Positions 16,473 to 25,792 are shown, counted from the first letter of the stretch. The stretch is 64,000 nt of DNA from Chitinophagales bacterium (GCA_013298845.1 JAAFJN010000003.1:116989-180988), one strand, 5' to 3'. The notes: generated by a model not told the origin, from the sequence alone. A program made the numbers and translations.

Positions 16473-18986
16473 TTAAAAGAACAAAGCATTGGCAAATACC
16501 AATTTCCCAACTTCCCAAAAAGAGCGAAACAAAGGATTATCGGCAAAATACACTACCGAACCATTCCCCATGTTCTGCACCGCCACCACCGGAGTGTTTT
16601 GCAATTGTGGTTTTACGCGGCTGCCCACAAACCCAAACACCTCGATGGCCTCGTCAATGCGGATGGGGGCGTTGAGTCTGGTGTTCATTTGGTAGGCCGT
16701 CGAATTGGTTTTTAAGGAATAAAAAGAACCGCCCAACCCGTAGGAAATCGGGTGAGAAGGGTCCACCATGGTTTTTACAATGGCACCGGGCAATTGATCA
16801 CTGATGTGGTGCCGCTCGGCATTTTGGTACGGGATGGGTTCGGGTTTACCGTCCGAATCTTTTTTATCGTCGGTTTTGGTGGTCAATTCAAAACCATCTT
16901 TATCGGCTAATGATTTGGCACCGCCGTCGAAAGCAATGATTCGGCCGCCGTCGGAAGCCCATTCGCGCAAAAAATCGAGGGTACGCTCGTTAAAACGGTA
17001 GCCGCCGTTGGGGATAATAAGGGTGTTTATGCCCTGTAAAGACACCTCGTTTACTTTGTCAAAACGCACCATGTCCACTGGGTAACCCAATTCCTGCTCG
17101 AAAAAATACCAAACACTGCCAAACGCATTTTCGTCCACTTCTTCGCCGTACAAGACGGCTACGGCGGGGGCATTGAGTAATTTATACTTGGCCGAACCCA
17201 TATCGGGGCCTTTGCCAATGGTACCCGAATAAATGGGGTATAATTTGACGTTCGACTGCGCCGCTGCGGCTTTTACCAAATCATCCAGCGTTGATTCCAA
17301 ATTGCGGTTATCGGCGCGGTTGATAATCAAAGTGCCCATGTCGAACTGCTGATCGGCGGCGTTAAATGTCTCGGTGGCGTACCGGATTTTTACCCCTTTA
17401 TCGGTCAACTGCGCGGCCCAGGTAAACTCGGCCATCGAGCGACGTTGCACGCACCAGGCATACGGCGCAGTGCTGATAACGACTTCTGGGGCTTTGTACG
17501 ATTCGTACGCTTTTTTCGGATCAATGCGTTGTTTGGCGGCAAATGCGTCCAAACCGTGCGCAAATGGCAACGACCAGGCCGTAATATCGTACGTGAGCGA
17601 ATCACTGATGTACGGGGCCGGTTCAAACAACACCTGGGTCAAAACGGCTTTGGGCTGATACGCGCTAATGACAATATCGTCGGGTTGAACGGTGTAAGAA
17701 CCATCTTTTCCGCTGATGTAATCAAAACCTCGTGCGCTGGTTGTTGCGCCTGCGCGCCCGTACTGAATGCGGTGGCGGTCGAGCAGTGAGCAAAGGGTCT
17801 GGATGCGGTTGGGGTCATTCGTGGCTTTAATCACAAAAGCACCGTATTGGCCGGGCGGTTCCTGCAAACCCTTGGCGTAAAACATTCGGAAGTTTTCCAC
17901 CAACTCGAGGGCGTGTTTGCTGGCCATTTCGATGGTCGAGCGGCAGGTCGTCAGGTGGTGGGCAATGCGGTCGTGGAGGGTCAGCGTATCGCCGTTGGCG
18001 GTGATAATCGCGCGTCCCGCCATGCCGTGTCCGGCCTGTTCGTAGGTCATACCAATGGAACCGTTGAACATGGGATAAGTATCGCCGTACGATGGATAAA
18101 GCAAGTCAAAGACCTCGCTGCTAAAGTACAACCAGCCGTTTTTATCAAAATAGCGGGCGTGGTTTTCGCCCATTTTGATTTGAAAATCGCGTTGCCACGT
18201 TGTAATAAAGGCGTGCATGGGTTCGGCGGCGGGGGCAAAATAATACGGATCGTCAATGTATTGTTCGTGCACATCGGCTACCACGTGGGGCATCCAGTTG
18301 TGGAATAATTCGAGGCGCAGACGGGTTTCGGTTTGTGTAGCCCAGGCCCAGTCGCGGTTGAGGTCGAAATAATAGTGGTTGGGGCGACCGCCGGGCCAGG
18401 GTTCATCGTGTTCGCGCGATTTGCCGTGGGGATTTTTGAGGGTATTCGAGGCCATGCGGTACCAACTCGAATAGCGGTCGTAGCCGTCGGGGTTGCTGGA
18501 GGGGTCAATAATCACCACGGTGTTTTTTAACCATTCCCGGAGGTCGGTCTCGCTTTGGGTCGCCAGTTGCCAGGCCAGCAACATACTGCCCTCGGAACCG
18601 GAAGGTTCGTTGCCGTGTACACTCATATTTAACCAAACCACCGCCGGGGCATTGGTCATATCGGGCATCATGCGGTCTTTGGCCATGCCCGTGAGGCGGA
18701 TATTGTTGAGGCGAATTTGCTCCAAACGGGCGATATTTTCGGGCGAAGAAAAATAGGCAACCTGCAAAGGCCGCGCTTCGTTCGTGGAACCGTACCGCTC
18801 CAATTTCATGGTAGTGGGCGCATTGGCCGCCAAATACTCAAAATAATCGGTGAGCATATGGTGGGGCGTGAACTGCTCCCCAATTCGGTGCGGAAGAAAT
18901 TGATCCGGGGTGCGCAATGTCGTTTGAGCGTTGGCGCCGATGCCGGGCAAAAGGACCAACCAAAGGAATAAGTACCTAAATGTCAT
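16473..18986 (-). CDS. Secreted M14-family zinc carboxypeptidase-like protein
   Basis: 837 residues with a signal peptide (MTFRYLFLWLVLLPGIGANA). The peptidase M14 domain occupies about residues 35-380. The zinc ligands are in SVHGNEPSGSEG (HxxE), the third ligand is probably the His of VVADVHEQ, and the catalytic Glu is in GMTYEQAGHG. A long C-terminal part (about 400-837) includes a class I glutamine amidotransferase-like region (INTLIIPNGGYRF, GGRIIAFDGGAKSL, VAVQNMGNGSVVYFADNP), as in large Bacteroidota M14 proteins. It probably trims peptides outside the cytoplasm. It is followed by the HEAT-cyclophilin lipoprotein on the same strand, with repeat DNA between. Confidence 0.88.
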   Translation of the reverse strand: MTFRYLFLWLVLLPGIGANAQTTLRTPDQFLPHRIGEQFTPHHMLTDYFEYLAANAPTTMKLERYGSTNEARPLQVAYFSSPENIARLEQIRLNNIRLTGMAKDRMMPDMTNAPAVVWLNMSVHGNEPSGSEGSMLLAWQLATQSETDLREWLKNTVVIIDPSSNPDGYDRYSSWYRMASNTLKNPHGKSREHDEPWPGGRPNHYYFDLNRDWAWATQTETRLRLELFHNWMPHVVADVHEQYIDDPYYFAPAAEPMHAFITTWQRDFQIKMGENHARYFDKNGWLYFSSEVFDLLYPSYGDTYPMFNGSIGMTYEQAGHGMAGRAIITANGDTLTLHDRIAHHLTTCRSTIEMASKHALELVENFRMFYAKGLQEPPGQYGAFVIKATNDPNRIQTLCSLLDRHRIQYGRAGATTSARGFDYISGKDGSYTVQPDDIVISAYQPKAVLTQVLFEPAPYISDSLTYDITAWSLPFAHGLDAFAAKQRIDPKKAYESYKAPEVVISTAPYAWCVQRRSMAEFTWAAQLTDKGVKIRYATETFNAADQQFDMGTLIINRADNRNLESTLDDLVKAAAAQSNVKLYPIYSGTIGKGPDMGSAKYKLLNAPAVAVLYGEEVDENAFGSVWYFFEQELGYPVDMVRFDKVNEVSLQGINTLIIPNGGYRFNERTLDFLREWASDGGRIIAFDGGAKSLADKDGFELTTKTDDKKDSDGKPEPIPYQNAERHHISDQLPGAIVKTMVDPSHPISYGLGGSFYSLKTNSTAYQMNTRLNAPIRIDEAIEVFGFVGSRVKPQLQNTPVVAVQNMGNGSVVYFADNPLFRSFWEVGKLVFANALFF

Positions 18987-19070
18987 GGGTATTAAAAAGT
19001 GTTCTTCTTGGCGTTATTTTTTTAGCGGTGTAAAGTTCCGAAAAAAAATGATATTAGCCCTTGAAAATAT

Positions 19071-20123
19071 TTACCCATTCCCCATGCGCCGCAACAACCG
19101 CCAATGCGATACCACACCGCCCCAATACGTCGTGGAATTGGGCGTAATGCCGTTGTCGGCCAATACTTTGTACAATACCCGACTCATCCGGGGATAATAA
19201 AAGTGGTGCACCGCCGGAAACAGGTGGTGGGCCGTGTGGTTGTTAAAACCGCCCAATAAAAAATTGACGGCCCGACTAAACGGGTGCATGTCGTTGGAAC
19301 TGCCAATTTGGTTCATCACCCACGACGTATGAATCTGCCCGTTGCCGTCCACCTCGGGGTACAACGTGCCTTCCACGTGGTGGGTCATTAGAAAAGTAAA
19401 CAGCAAAAATACCGACATCAGCAGGTGCATGGCCACAAAGGATGCGATCACTACCCACCATTCCTGACCGGAAAACAGCAACGGAATGACCAATAAATAG
19501 GTGAAATAAACGATTTTTTGCACCCAAAACGATATTTTATACGCCGTGGTTTTATACCGCGTCAAACGGGCGTCTTTGTTGGTAAAAAACAACGCAAAGT
19601 CTTTGATAAAAATCCAATACAACGAATAAATGGTGTACGCCAACGGCCCGTACCAATGCTGATACCGGTGAAACCACCGCCGGGGCGCGTCGGGTGAAAG
19701 GCGAATCAGGCTGGTCATCTGGATATCGGGGTCGTATTCCTGCACGTTGGGGGCCAGGTGGTGCGCCTGAATATGCCGAATTTTCCACGCCTCCGCGTGC
19801 GCCCCCATGAGGGTGTACAAGGCCACAAAAACCCAGTGGTTGGCCGCATTTTGCCGAAAAACCGTGCCGTGCGCCAAATCGTGCGCAAAATTAAACGCCA
19901 ATAACAGGGTGCTGTAACCGTATCCCACAAAAGCAAGGGCAAAGAACCACGGCGACTTTACCCAAAACAACGCCGAATACAGGGCCACACTCAGCCCCGC
20001 GTACAGGATAAATGCGGCCCACAGCCAGCGCCGAAAAGGCAGTGCCGACGTGGTAGCATCGTTTTTTACGGCGGTTTGAATAGCGGCCAACAAACGTTGG
20101 TCGTTAGGATGGATTTGGTGCAT
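19071..20123 (-). CDS. Membrane fatty acid desaturase (downstream copy)
   Basis: 350 residues. The three histidine boxes of acyl desaturases are present: HDLAHG (about residue 95), HIQAHH (about 132) and HTAHHLFPAVHH near 313. Four or more hydrophobic helices separate them. The enzyme introduces a double bond into acyl chains using a di-iron centre and an external electron donor. Regioselectivity is not readable. Its start overlaps the end of the upstream desaturase by 20 bases in another frame, indicating translational coupling. The two are paralogues: box spacing, the QxxGSSNDMHPFSRAVNFLLGGFNNH-type region and length all correspond. The tandem pair may act on different positions or chains. 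Confidence 0.9.
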   Translation of the reverse strand: MHQIHPNDQRLLAAIQTAVKNDATTSALPFRRWLWAAFILYAGLSVALYSALFWVKSPWFFALAFVGYGYSTLLLAFNFAHDLAHGTVFRQNAANHWVFVALYTLMGAHAEAWKIRHIQAHHLAPNVQEYDPDIQMTSLIRLSPDAPRRWFHRYQHWYGPLAYTIYSLYWIFIKDFALFFTNKDARLTRYKTTAYKISFWVQKIVYFTYLLVIPLLFSGQEWWVVIASFVAMHLLMSVFLLFTFLMTHHVEGTLYPEVDGNGQIHTSWVMNQIGSSNDMHPFSRAVNFLLGGFNNHTAHHLFPAVHHFYYPRMSRVLYKVLADNGITPNSTTYWGGVVSHWRLLRRMGNG

Positions 20124-21219
20124 ATTGGTGGAATTCTGACCGTTCTAAGTGTTCATCGGTGCCCATTTTTTTCAAAAAACGAAAATGCGCTTTTAACGAA
20201 TCCCAATAGGGCATTTCCATATACACCACGCCGTGTTTTTGGGCAACATCGCGAAAAATGGGCAAAAGACGGAGATAGTGCACGTGGCAAATTTGGGGCA
20301 GCAGGTGGTGCACGGCGTGGGCATTAAAACCGCCCAAGGTCCAGTTGAAAAATACGCTGTCGGCGTTATAATCCACCGAAGTGCGCATTTGTAAGGTGGG
20401 CCAACTCATCTTCAGGCGGCCATCGGCATCGGGTAGGGGATGCACGACGTAATCCGATACGTGCGAAACGCCCAGCACAGCCACAAAAATGAGCGAAACC
20501 AAGAGGTGATTGAGCAAAAATGCCCCGATAACGTGTTCCCAACCAAAGGGCAATACCAACGCGGGCAACACCATCATATAACCGATGTACAACACTTTAA
20601 ACAAGATCAATTTGATCACTTCGCCCGGCGGAATCACCACTTTAATGGTGCGGCTCGAATAGTTAAACAGCATTAGGGCTTCGCGGAACAGGAACCAATT
20701 GAGCGAATACAGCAGGTACAACAACGGCGCATAATACACCTGGTAGCGGTGAAACCATTTGAGCGGTTGGGTTTCGGTCATGCGAAACAGCGGATTGTGC
20801 AAAACGTCAATGTCGCTGCCCTCCACATTGGTGTACAGGTGGTGCGATTCGTTGTGGTTTTTGCCCCACACGTAAGCGTTGTTGCCTTGCAGGTTAAAAC
20901 TGATCTGGAACAGGATTTTATTCCAAAATTTGCTTTTTACCGCCACGCCGTGCGCCGCATCGTGCGAAACGTTAAACGCCGTGAGCAATACTGCCAAGCC
21001 CATGAGCAGGTACCACCCGTAAAACAGGGGCAACGCGGTAGCCGTAATCATTAAGGTGTAAAAAAGGGCAACGGCCGCGAAATACAGCACCATTTTGAAT
21101 TTAAACAGCGTGTTTCCCGTTTTTTCAAGGCCATTATCGGTGAAGTATTGGTCGGTTCTTTGGATGAGTTCTTTGTAAAATAACGTGCCTTCATCTTGGG
21201 TAAATTTTAATCTTTTCAT
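20104..21219 (-). CDS. Membrane fatty acid desaturase (upstream copy)
   Basis: 371 residues from the ATG at 21219 (MKRLKFTQDEGTLFYKEL); the extra 23 codons upstream give a poorer N-terminus. His boxes are HDAAHG, HNESHH and HAVHHLLPQICH, with hydrophobic stretches between. The N-terminal soluble segment resembles that of linoleoyl-CoA/acyl-lipid desaturases of this phylum. It leads an apparent two-gene operon with its paralogue. Both probably tune membrane fluidity; an electron donor is not encoded next to them (the ferredoxin at 43 kb is far away). Confidence 0.9.
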   Translation of the reverse strand: MKRLKFTQDEGTLFYKELIQRTDQYFTDNGLEKTGNTLFKFKMVLYFAAVALFYTLMITATALPLFYGWYLLMGLAVLLTAFNVSHDAAHGVAVKSKFWNKILFQISFNLQGNNAYVWGKNHNESHHLYTNVEGSDIDVLHNPLFRMTETQPLKWFHRYQVYYAPLLYLLYSLNWFLFREALMLFNYSSRTIKVVIPPGEVIKLILFKVLYIGYMMVLPALVLPFGWEHVIGAFLLNHLLVSLIFVAVLGVSHVSDYVVHPLPDADGRLKMSWPTLQMRTSVDYNADSVFFNWTLGGFNAHAVHHLLPQICHVHYLRLLPIFRDVAQKHGVVYMEMPYWDSLKAHFRFLKKMGTDEHLERSEFHQYAPNPS

Positions 21220-21315
21220 GGTGTGTATAGTTTCCACAAATTTAAGGGAATAACACCATCGAAAAACAGCGATTATTGCCAAAACCACATTATTTTTACT
21301 CGAATATCAGTCCGT

Positions 21316-23559
21316 TTAGCGCTTTTTGGGCGCTCCTCCCAACAATTGACCAACGCGGGCCAATTCGGCTTCGGTTTCTTTCAGATGAATGGCCTCGTAC
21401 ACGTCAATTTGTTCGCGTTTACTCAGGTGAAAACTCAACGAAGCGCTGCGCTGCCGCTTTACCGGTTTGTAAATAAGCCGACTAATGTGCAAAGGGGCGG
21501 GGTGGAGCACATCGGCGAGTAGGGAAACTTCGGTATCCTGCATTAAATCCTGAGATGCGGCCAGTTTGGCGGCCGTTTCGGCCGGAGTAAACAAATTATC
21601 CACAAATCCTTTTTCGCGCGGGGGCAAAATGGGTTCAAATTTTTCAAAACTGCTGATTTGCACCACCACTACGCCGCTGGTGTTTTTGGCAATCCAGTCT
21701 TTAAAATAATGGGCAAACCGCACGGCGAGGGTAATGCCAAAATTATCGCGCAAACCCGCGTCCATAATTTCGAGCGAAGGTTGGGTGGGCAGCCAGGCAT
21801 TGGGCAACACAAACGGAAAAGTGCAATTCATGCGCAACGCCGTGCTGAACAACAAACTGTCGCCTTGGTGCTGCGCAAACAAACGACTGCATTCCACGCC
21901 GTCAATTTCGGTACCCAGGGGCTGCCCTTCGCGGTCCACCGGGCGGGTCAAAAAACTCATTCCGAGCGGACTAACAATTAACCGGCGGCTGTCGTTGACA
22001 ATAAACGGCGACAATACCATCATGGGAATAAGGGCCGATTGTTCGTCCTGGCGATAATCGGATACTTTTTGGTTGAGGCGCCATTGGAGGTTGGCGTTGA
22101 GTTGTTTTTCGAAATAATACCCGCGATCAATGGGGTAATCCTGCCCGGCAAAATGGTATTTTCGGAACGGAAAAATCATGTCGTTCGAGACCAAAGCGGA
22201 GGTAATGGAGTTGAGCAAATCGCGTCCGGCATCGCGGAAAAGGGTAGGGTCGGCGGCTTTTGCGCTGCTGTCGGTGCGTTCACGCCGGAGGGCTTCGCGG
22301 AGGTACGCCGCGCCCAGCATTCCGCCCGATGCCCCGGAAATGAAGGCTGTTTGTTCCAGCAAACGGCCATTGGTTAGGCTGTCCAAGTGTTGCATGACCC
22401 GAATGGCCCACAAACCGGCTTTGTGCCCGCCGCCGCTCACGCACACAAGCACCAATTTGGGTTTGTCCGTTGCCTGGCGTTTTTTCCATTGGTCGAGGGT
22501 GCCAATCATGGCGGCTTTGTCCACCGCCAAAATGGAATCGGTGCTTAGTTTTTCCAGCAGCGCGTAATCGTATGGCACGGGCGGCTTGGTATAATCCAAA
22601 CCGTAGGCGTGGTTGCGGTAATTGAAAAACCCTTTGGCGGTAATGGCGTTAATGAGGGCCAGCAGCGCGAAAAAGACCAAGGTGCCCCATTGGCGAAACC
22701 AAAAAGCAATGGCTCCAAAAAACGCCATAACCATACTGCCCAATACAAATACGCTCACGCCCGTGGGTACCTGCGCCCAACTGATTTCCAACAACCAACC
22801 GTGTACCATGAGCAGGAGCAAAGCAACCACTTGCACAAAAATGGCGTTGGCGTGGTTTTGCTGGAAAACTTTATTGAGCCAGTAAGGGTCATAATGCGCC
22901 ACACTGCGCACCAATCGGAGTGACAGGTGCTCGGTGAGGTAAGTATCCACGCGCCACCGGGTAGCACCGGCTTTAATCTCTCCAATGGTCGGAATCCGTT
23001 GTCCGGGGGCCAATAAACGGCCGCCAGGGCGCGGCACAAATTGCCCGGGGCGCAAAAACGCCGCCATATCTTTATTGGTAAAAAACAAATACAGGGCTAA
23101 AAACAGCACTAAAGTCGCAAAACCCGTCAAAAAAGCCATCGTATTCACCACAATATCGCGGGCGTGGGTTAACTCATCGTGGCTTTGGAACCAAATAGTC
23201 GACGTTAAATATACCGCCAAAAAAGCCAATGGAATCAGGCTGTTGTTCAACGAAAACTTGGTAAATGGTGCCGTTAAAGTGGCCAAAAACGGGAACCGAT
23301 TGGCGCACAACAGGTAGGTGGTCAGGTTCCAGATCATAAAAAAGGCCCCAAATGCGGCGCCCGTCAGGAAAAAACTGGTCCAGCCGACCTCACCTTGGTA
23401 CTCGGGCGTCAGCATCAGGTAGTGCATTCCCAAGGCCCGCCCCGCCGTTCCCGTCACCAACATTCCCAAAACTACCCACAGCGCAATCAACACCAAATGG
23501 CTCCTGAAATGCAGGGCCAATAAGCGCACCGGAAATGAGTATTGTAACTGGCGATACAT
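21316..23559 (-). CDS. Membrane-anchored patatin-like phospholipase
   Basis: 747 residues. The first about 330 residues hold around seven to eight hydrophobic helices (LIALWVVLGMLVTG, FATLVLFLALYLFF, VVALLLLMVHGWLL, AFFGAIAFWF). The C-terminal half is a patatin domain. The oxyanion loop is VCVSGGGHKAG near 377, the nucleophile elbow is ISGASGG (GxSxG) near 408, and the catalytic Asp is probably in IMDAGLRDN near 625. Patatins hydrolyse acyl esters of phospholipids. A polytopic N-terminus joined to a patatin is uncommon compared with soluble or barrel-linked patatins. The gene is monocistronic with repeat DNA upstream. Confidence 0.82.
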   Translation of the reverse strand: MYRQLQYSFPVRLLALHFRSHLVLIALWVVLGMLVTGTAGRALGMHYLMLTPEYQGEVGWTSFFLTGAAFGAFFMIWNLTTYLLCANRFPFLATLTAPFTKFSLNNSLIPLAFLAVYLTSTIWFQSHDELTHARDIVVNTMAFLTGFATLVLFLALYLFFTNKDMAAFLRPGQFVPRPGGRLLAPGQRIPTIGEIKAGATRWRVDTYLTEHLSLRLVRSVAHYDPYWLNKVFQQNHANAIFVQVVALLLLMVHGWLLEISWAQVPTGVSVFVLGSMVMAFFGAIAFWFRQWGTLVFFALLALINAITAKGFFNYRNHAYGLDYTKPPVPYDYALLEKLSTDSILAVDKAAMIGTLDQWKKRQATDKPKLVLVCVSGGGHKAGLWAIRVMQHLDSLTNGRLLEQTAFISGASGGMLGAAYLREALRRERTDSSAKAADPTLFRDAGRDLLNSITSALVSNDMIFPFRKYHFAGQDYPIDRGYYFEKQLNANLQWRLNQKVSDYRQDEQSALIPMMVLSPFIVNDSRRLIVSPLGMSFLTRPVDREGQPLGTEIDGVECSRLFAQHQGDSLLFSTALRMNCTFPFVLPNAWLPTQPSLEIMDAGLRDNFGITLAVRFAHYFKDWIAKNTSGVVVVQISSFEKFEPILPPREKGFVDNLFTPAETAAKLAASQDLMQDTEVSLLADVLHPAPLHISRLIYKPVKRQRSASLSFHLSKREQIDVYEAIHLKETEAELARVGQLLGGAPKKR

Positions 23560-23741
23560 TTTAAGGGTTGAATTTGTTTTGCAGCCGCGAGGGCTATCCG
23601 TACATTGTTGCCTGTTGGGCAGCCAAGAGGGCTATTCGTATATTATTGCTGGTTGGGCAGCCACGAGGGCTGCCCGTACGTTGTGGCATATCCGCTATCG
23701 AAGTGTGAAAATCTGCAAAATCTATCAGATTTGGCAGATTT
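23560..23741. repeat. GGGCAGCC palindromes plus AAATCT-ATC-AGATTT hairpin
   Basis: Three consecutive units of the form GCAGCC(A)CGAGGGCTGCCCG with partners TTGTT and GTACG lie at about 23581-23605, 23616-23640 and 23656-23680. They are preceded by one GTTGAATTT unit. A hairpin (TGCAAAATCTATCAGATTTGGCA) follows at 23708-23741, the same as at 13264-13294. No coding signal is seen. Confidence 0.8.
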
Positions 23742-23820
23742 ATGCCACAGGTGTACCCTGAACCTTTGCTCGCGGTGATATTCGGGGCCAATATTCGGAT
23801 ATTTTTTGTTGTTTTTTTAA

Positions 23821-23878
23821 AAAAAATTCCACCCCGTAGAGACGCACGGCCGTGCGTCTCTACGGGGTGGAATTTTTT
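23821..23878. repeat. Perfect 58-base palindrome
   Basis: Positions 23821-23849 are the exact reverse complement of 23850-23878. The centre is GACGCACGGCCGTGCGTC, extended outward by TAGA, CCCC and TTCC steps to A-tracts on the left and T-tracts on the right. No mismatch occurs in 29 base pairs. It could form a cruciform or act as a two-way terminator. Confidence 0.95.
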
Positions 23879-23879
23879 A

Positions 23880-24141
23880 TCCACAATCATCATTGCGGCA
23901 TTTTATCTAAATTCCGTGCAGACGCACGGCGCAATTGGGGATTTTTTCCTACAATCATCATTGCGGTATTTTATCTGAAATTTGGGCAGACGCGCGGCGC
24001 AATTGGGGGGTATCTGCAATCATAATTACACGGCATATTATCTGAATTCTGTGCAGACGCACGGCCGTGCGTCTACGGCGGGTTAACAAAAAAACGAACA
24101 CCCTACGACGGGCAAAACAAATTCAACCCTTCACAACAAAT
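23880..24141. repeat. TTTTATC repeats with GACGCACGG half-palindromes and GTTGAATTT arm
   Basis: Three diverged copies of an approximately 65-base unit follow the palindrome, each with a CATTGCGGCATTTTATCT-like segment and a GCAGACGCACGGC segment (near 23922, 23985 and 24053; only the last is a full palindrome). At 24100-24141 the inverted GTTGAATTT family (AAATTCAACCCTTC) reaches the stop codon of the siroheme synthase/TSUP gene. Confidence 0.8.
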
Positions 24142-25653
24142 TTAACCAATCCAACCCTTCAACACCCACAAACTCCAGAAAACAATCATGCTGCCCACGG
24201 CAAAAGACATGATCCTCACGGGTAACCGACCGGCAAAACGCGCACCAATGGGGGCCGCAATCACCCCGCCAATAATCAGACCCGTAATAACGACCCAATG
24301 CGATAAACCAATGGCCGAAAAAAACGTGATGGCACTGGCCAGGGTGACAAAAAATTCGGTCAAACTCACCGAACCAATCACGTATTGCGGGCTTTTTCCC
24401 TTGGCGATCAAAGTACTGGTCACCAATGGCCCCCAACCGCCGCCGCCAAACGAATCCAAAAAGCCACCGGCTGCCGCTAACCACCCCAAATTTTTTACTT
24501 TTTTGCGGTTTTGCTGCCGAATAAATGCTTTTGACAAAATACGCAACCCCAGTAAACACGTGTAAGTAGCCAGTATGGGTTTCAGGTAGGCGCCGTATCG
24601 TTCGCCCAAAAATACCAATAACAAAGACCCCACAATGGCTCCCAACACGCCCGGCACCAGCAACGCCCGCACCAAACGGCGGTTGATATTCCCAAACCGA
24701 AAATGCGAATACCCCGAAGCCCCCGCCGTAAATACCTCCGCCGTGTGAATACTCGAACTAATGGCTGCGTAAGGTACCCCCGCGCTTAACAAACACACCT
24801 GCGTGGTGACGCCGTAACCCATGCCCAACAAACCATCGGTGAGTTGTGCCAAAAAACCCACCCCAAAAAACGTCCAAAATTCGCCGGGAATAGCCCCAAC
24901 GTAGCCGCCCCAGGTGTTAAAAGGAAAATACACCGAAATGACATTGCACAGCAGCGAAATAAAAAAACCGGCGAAGGCAAAATGGGCAATCCGCCGCCAG
25001 CGCGTATCGCTGATGCGCTCCAGGTTTTGACTGGGAACAATGGCATTCAGGGCTTCTTCGCCCGCCGCAATGGACGCGGTGAGCGCATTGAGGGAACGGA
25101 CTTTTTCCGAAAAATCGCCTTTGAGTTGGGCGCGAATTTCGGTCATGTTCGATAACAGTTCGTTCAATTCACCGGGCAAGGCTTCGTTTAAAGTCTCTTT
25201 GAGGCGTTTGGCCACGGTAGGTGATTTGCCATTGGTCGAAATGGCAATTTTTAAATCTCCTTTTTGCACCACCGAACTCAGGTAAAAATCGCATAAATCG
25301 GGCGTATCGGCCACGTTGACCAAAATACCCCGTTCCCGGCACACCGTGCGGATGTCGCGGTGCAGTTCCCGGTTATCGGTCGCCGCAATCACAATTTGTT
25401 GCCCGTCGAGGTCCGACCATTCAAAGGGCTTTTCCACGAGTTGCACCTGCGGATAATCGGCGGCAAAAGCGCGCACATCGGCGCGAATTTCGCGGCCCAC
25501 CATCGTGACCAGTGTTTCGGGACTGTTGCGCAATACCGCCGTTATTTTTTCCAAACCCACGTTACCCCCGCCCACGATGAGCACGCGCATGGTTCCCAGT
25601 TTTAGAAAAACGGGAAAAAGGTTATTTCCTGCTAGCATCTTTTTTTTAGACAT
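24142..25653 (-). CDS. Precorrin-2 dehydrogenase (siroheme synthase) fused to a TSUP/TauE permease
   Basis: 503 residues from the ATG at 25653; an alternative ATG at 25638 is possible, and the longer frame runs through repeats. Residues about 10-220 are the CysG-N/Met8 type enzyme: NAD-binding VLIVGGGNVGLEKI (about 24-37), ATDNRELHRDIR, and DFYLSSVVQKGDLKIAISTNGKSP. The enzyme oxidises precorrin-2 to sirohydrochlorin and may also insert iron to make siroheme for CysI. Residues about 230-503 form about eight membrane helices of the TSUP family (GFLAQLTDGLLGMGYGV, GGFLDSFGGGGWGPLV), which move sulfite, sulfate or organosulfur anions. It is the last gene of the cys operon, so coupling siroheme supply to a sulfur anion carrier makes sense. 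Transport direction is unknown. Confidence 0.88.
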   Translation of the reverse strand: MSKKKMLAGNNLFPVFLKLGTMRVLIVGGGNVGLEKITAVLRNSPETLVTMVGREIRADVRAFAADYPQVQLVEKPFEWSDLDGQQIVIAATDNRELHRDIRTVCRERGILVNVADTPDLCDFYLSSVVQKGDLKIAISTNGKSPTVAKRLKETLNEALPGELNELLSNMTEIRAQLKGDFSEKVRSLNALTASIAAGEEALNAIVPSQNLERISDTRWRRIAHFAFAGFFISLLCNVISVYFPFNTWGGYVGAIPGEFWTFFGVGFLAQLTDGLLGMGYGVTTQVCLLSAGVPYAAISSSIHTAEVFTAGASGYSHFRFGNINRRLVRALLVPGVLGAIVGSLLLVFLGERYGAYLKPILATYTCLLGLRILSKAFIRQQNRKKVKNLGWLAAAGGFLDSFGGGGWGPLVTSTLIAKGKSPQYVIGSVSLTEFFVTLASAITFFSAIGLSHWVVITGLIIGGVIAAPIGARFAGRLPVRIMSFAVGSMIVFWSLWVLKGWIG

Positions 25654-25654
25654 G

Positions 25655-25790
25655 TGGGGCGCGACCCTTATGGTCGCCCTTTGTTGGGGCGCCCCTCGTG
25701 GGTGCCCTTTGTTGGGGTGCGCCCCTCGTGGTCGCCCCCGCCTTTTCGTCACGCGGCCCGTTTTCGCCACACGGCCGTGTGGCGCTACGG
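25655..25790. repeat. Palindromic GGGCGACC/GGGCGCCCC repeats inside the cys operon
   Basis: Between cysI and the siroheme synthase/TSUP gene there are tandem GC-rich inverted units (GCGACCCTTATGGTCGCCC, GGGGCGCCCCTCGTGGGTGCCC, then GCCACACGGCCGTGTGGC) joined by TTTGTTG. They belong to the GGGCAGCC palindrome family. Strong hairpins here could lower expression of the last gene or protect the upstream mRNA. Confidence 0.75.
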
Positions 25791-25792
25791 GT

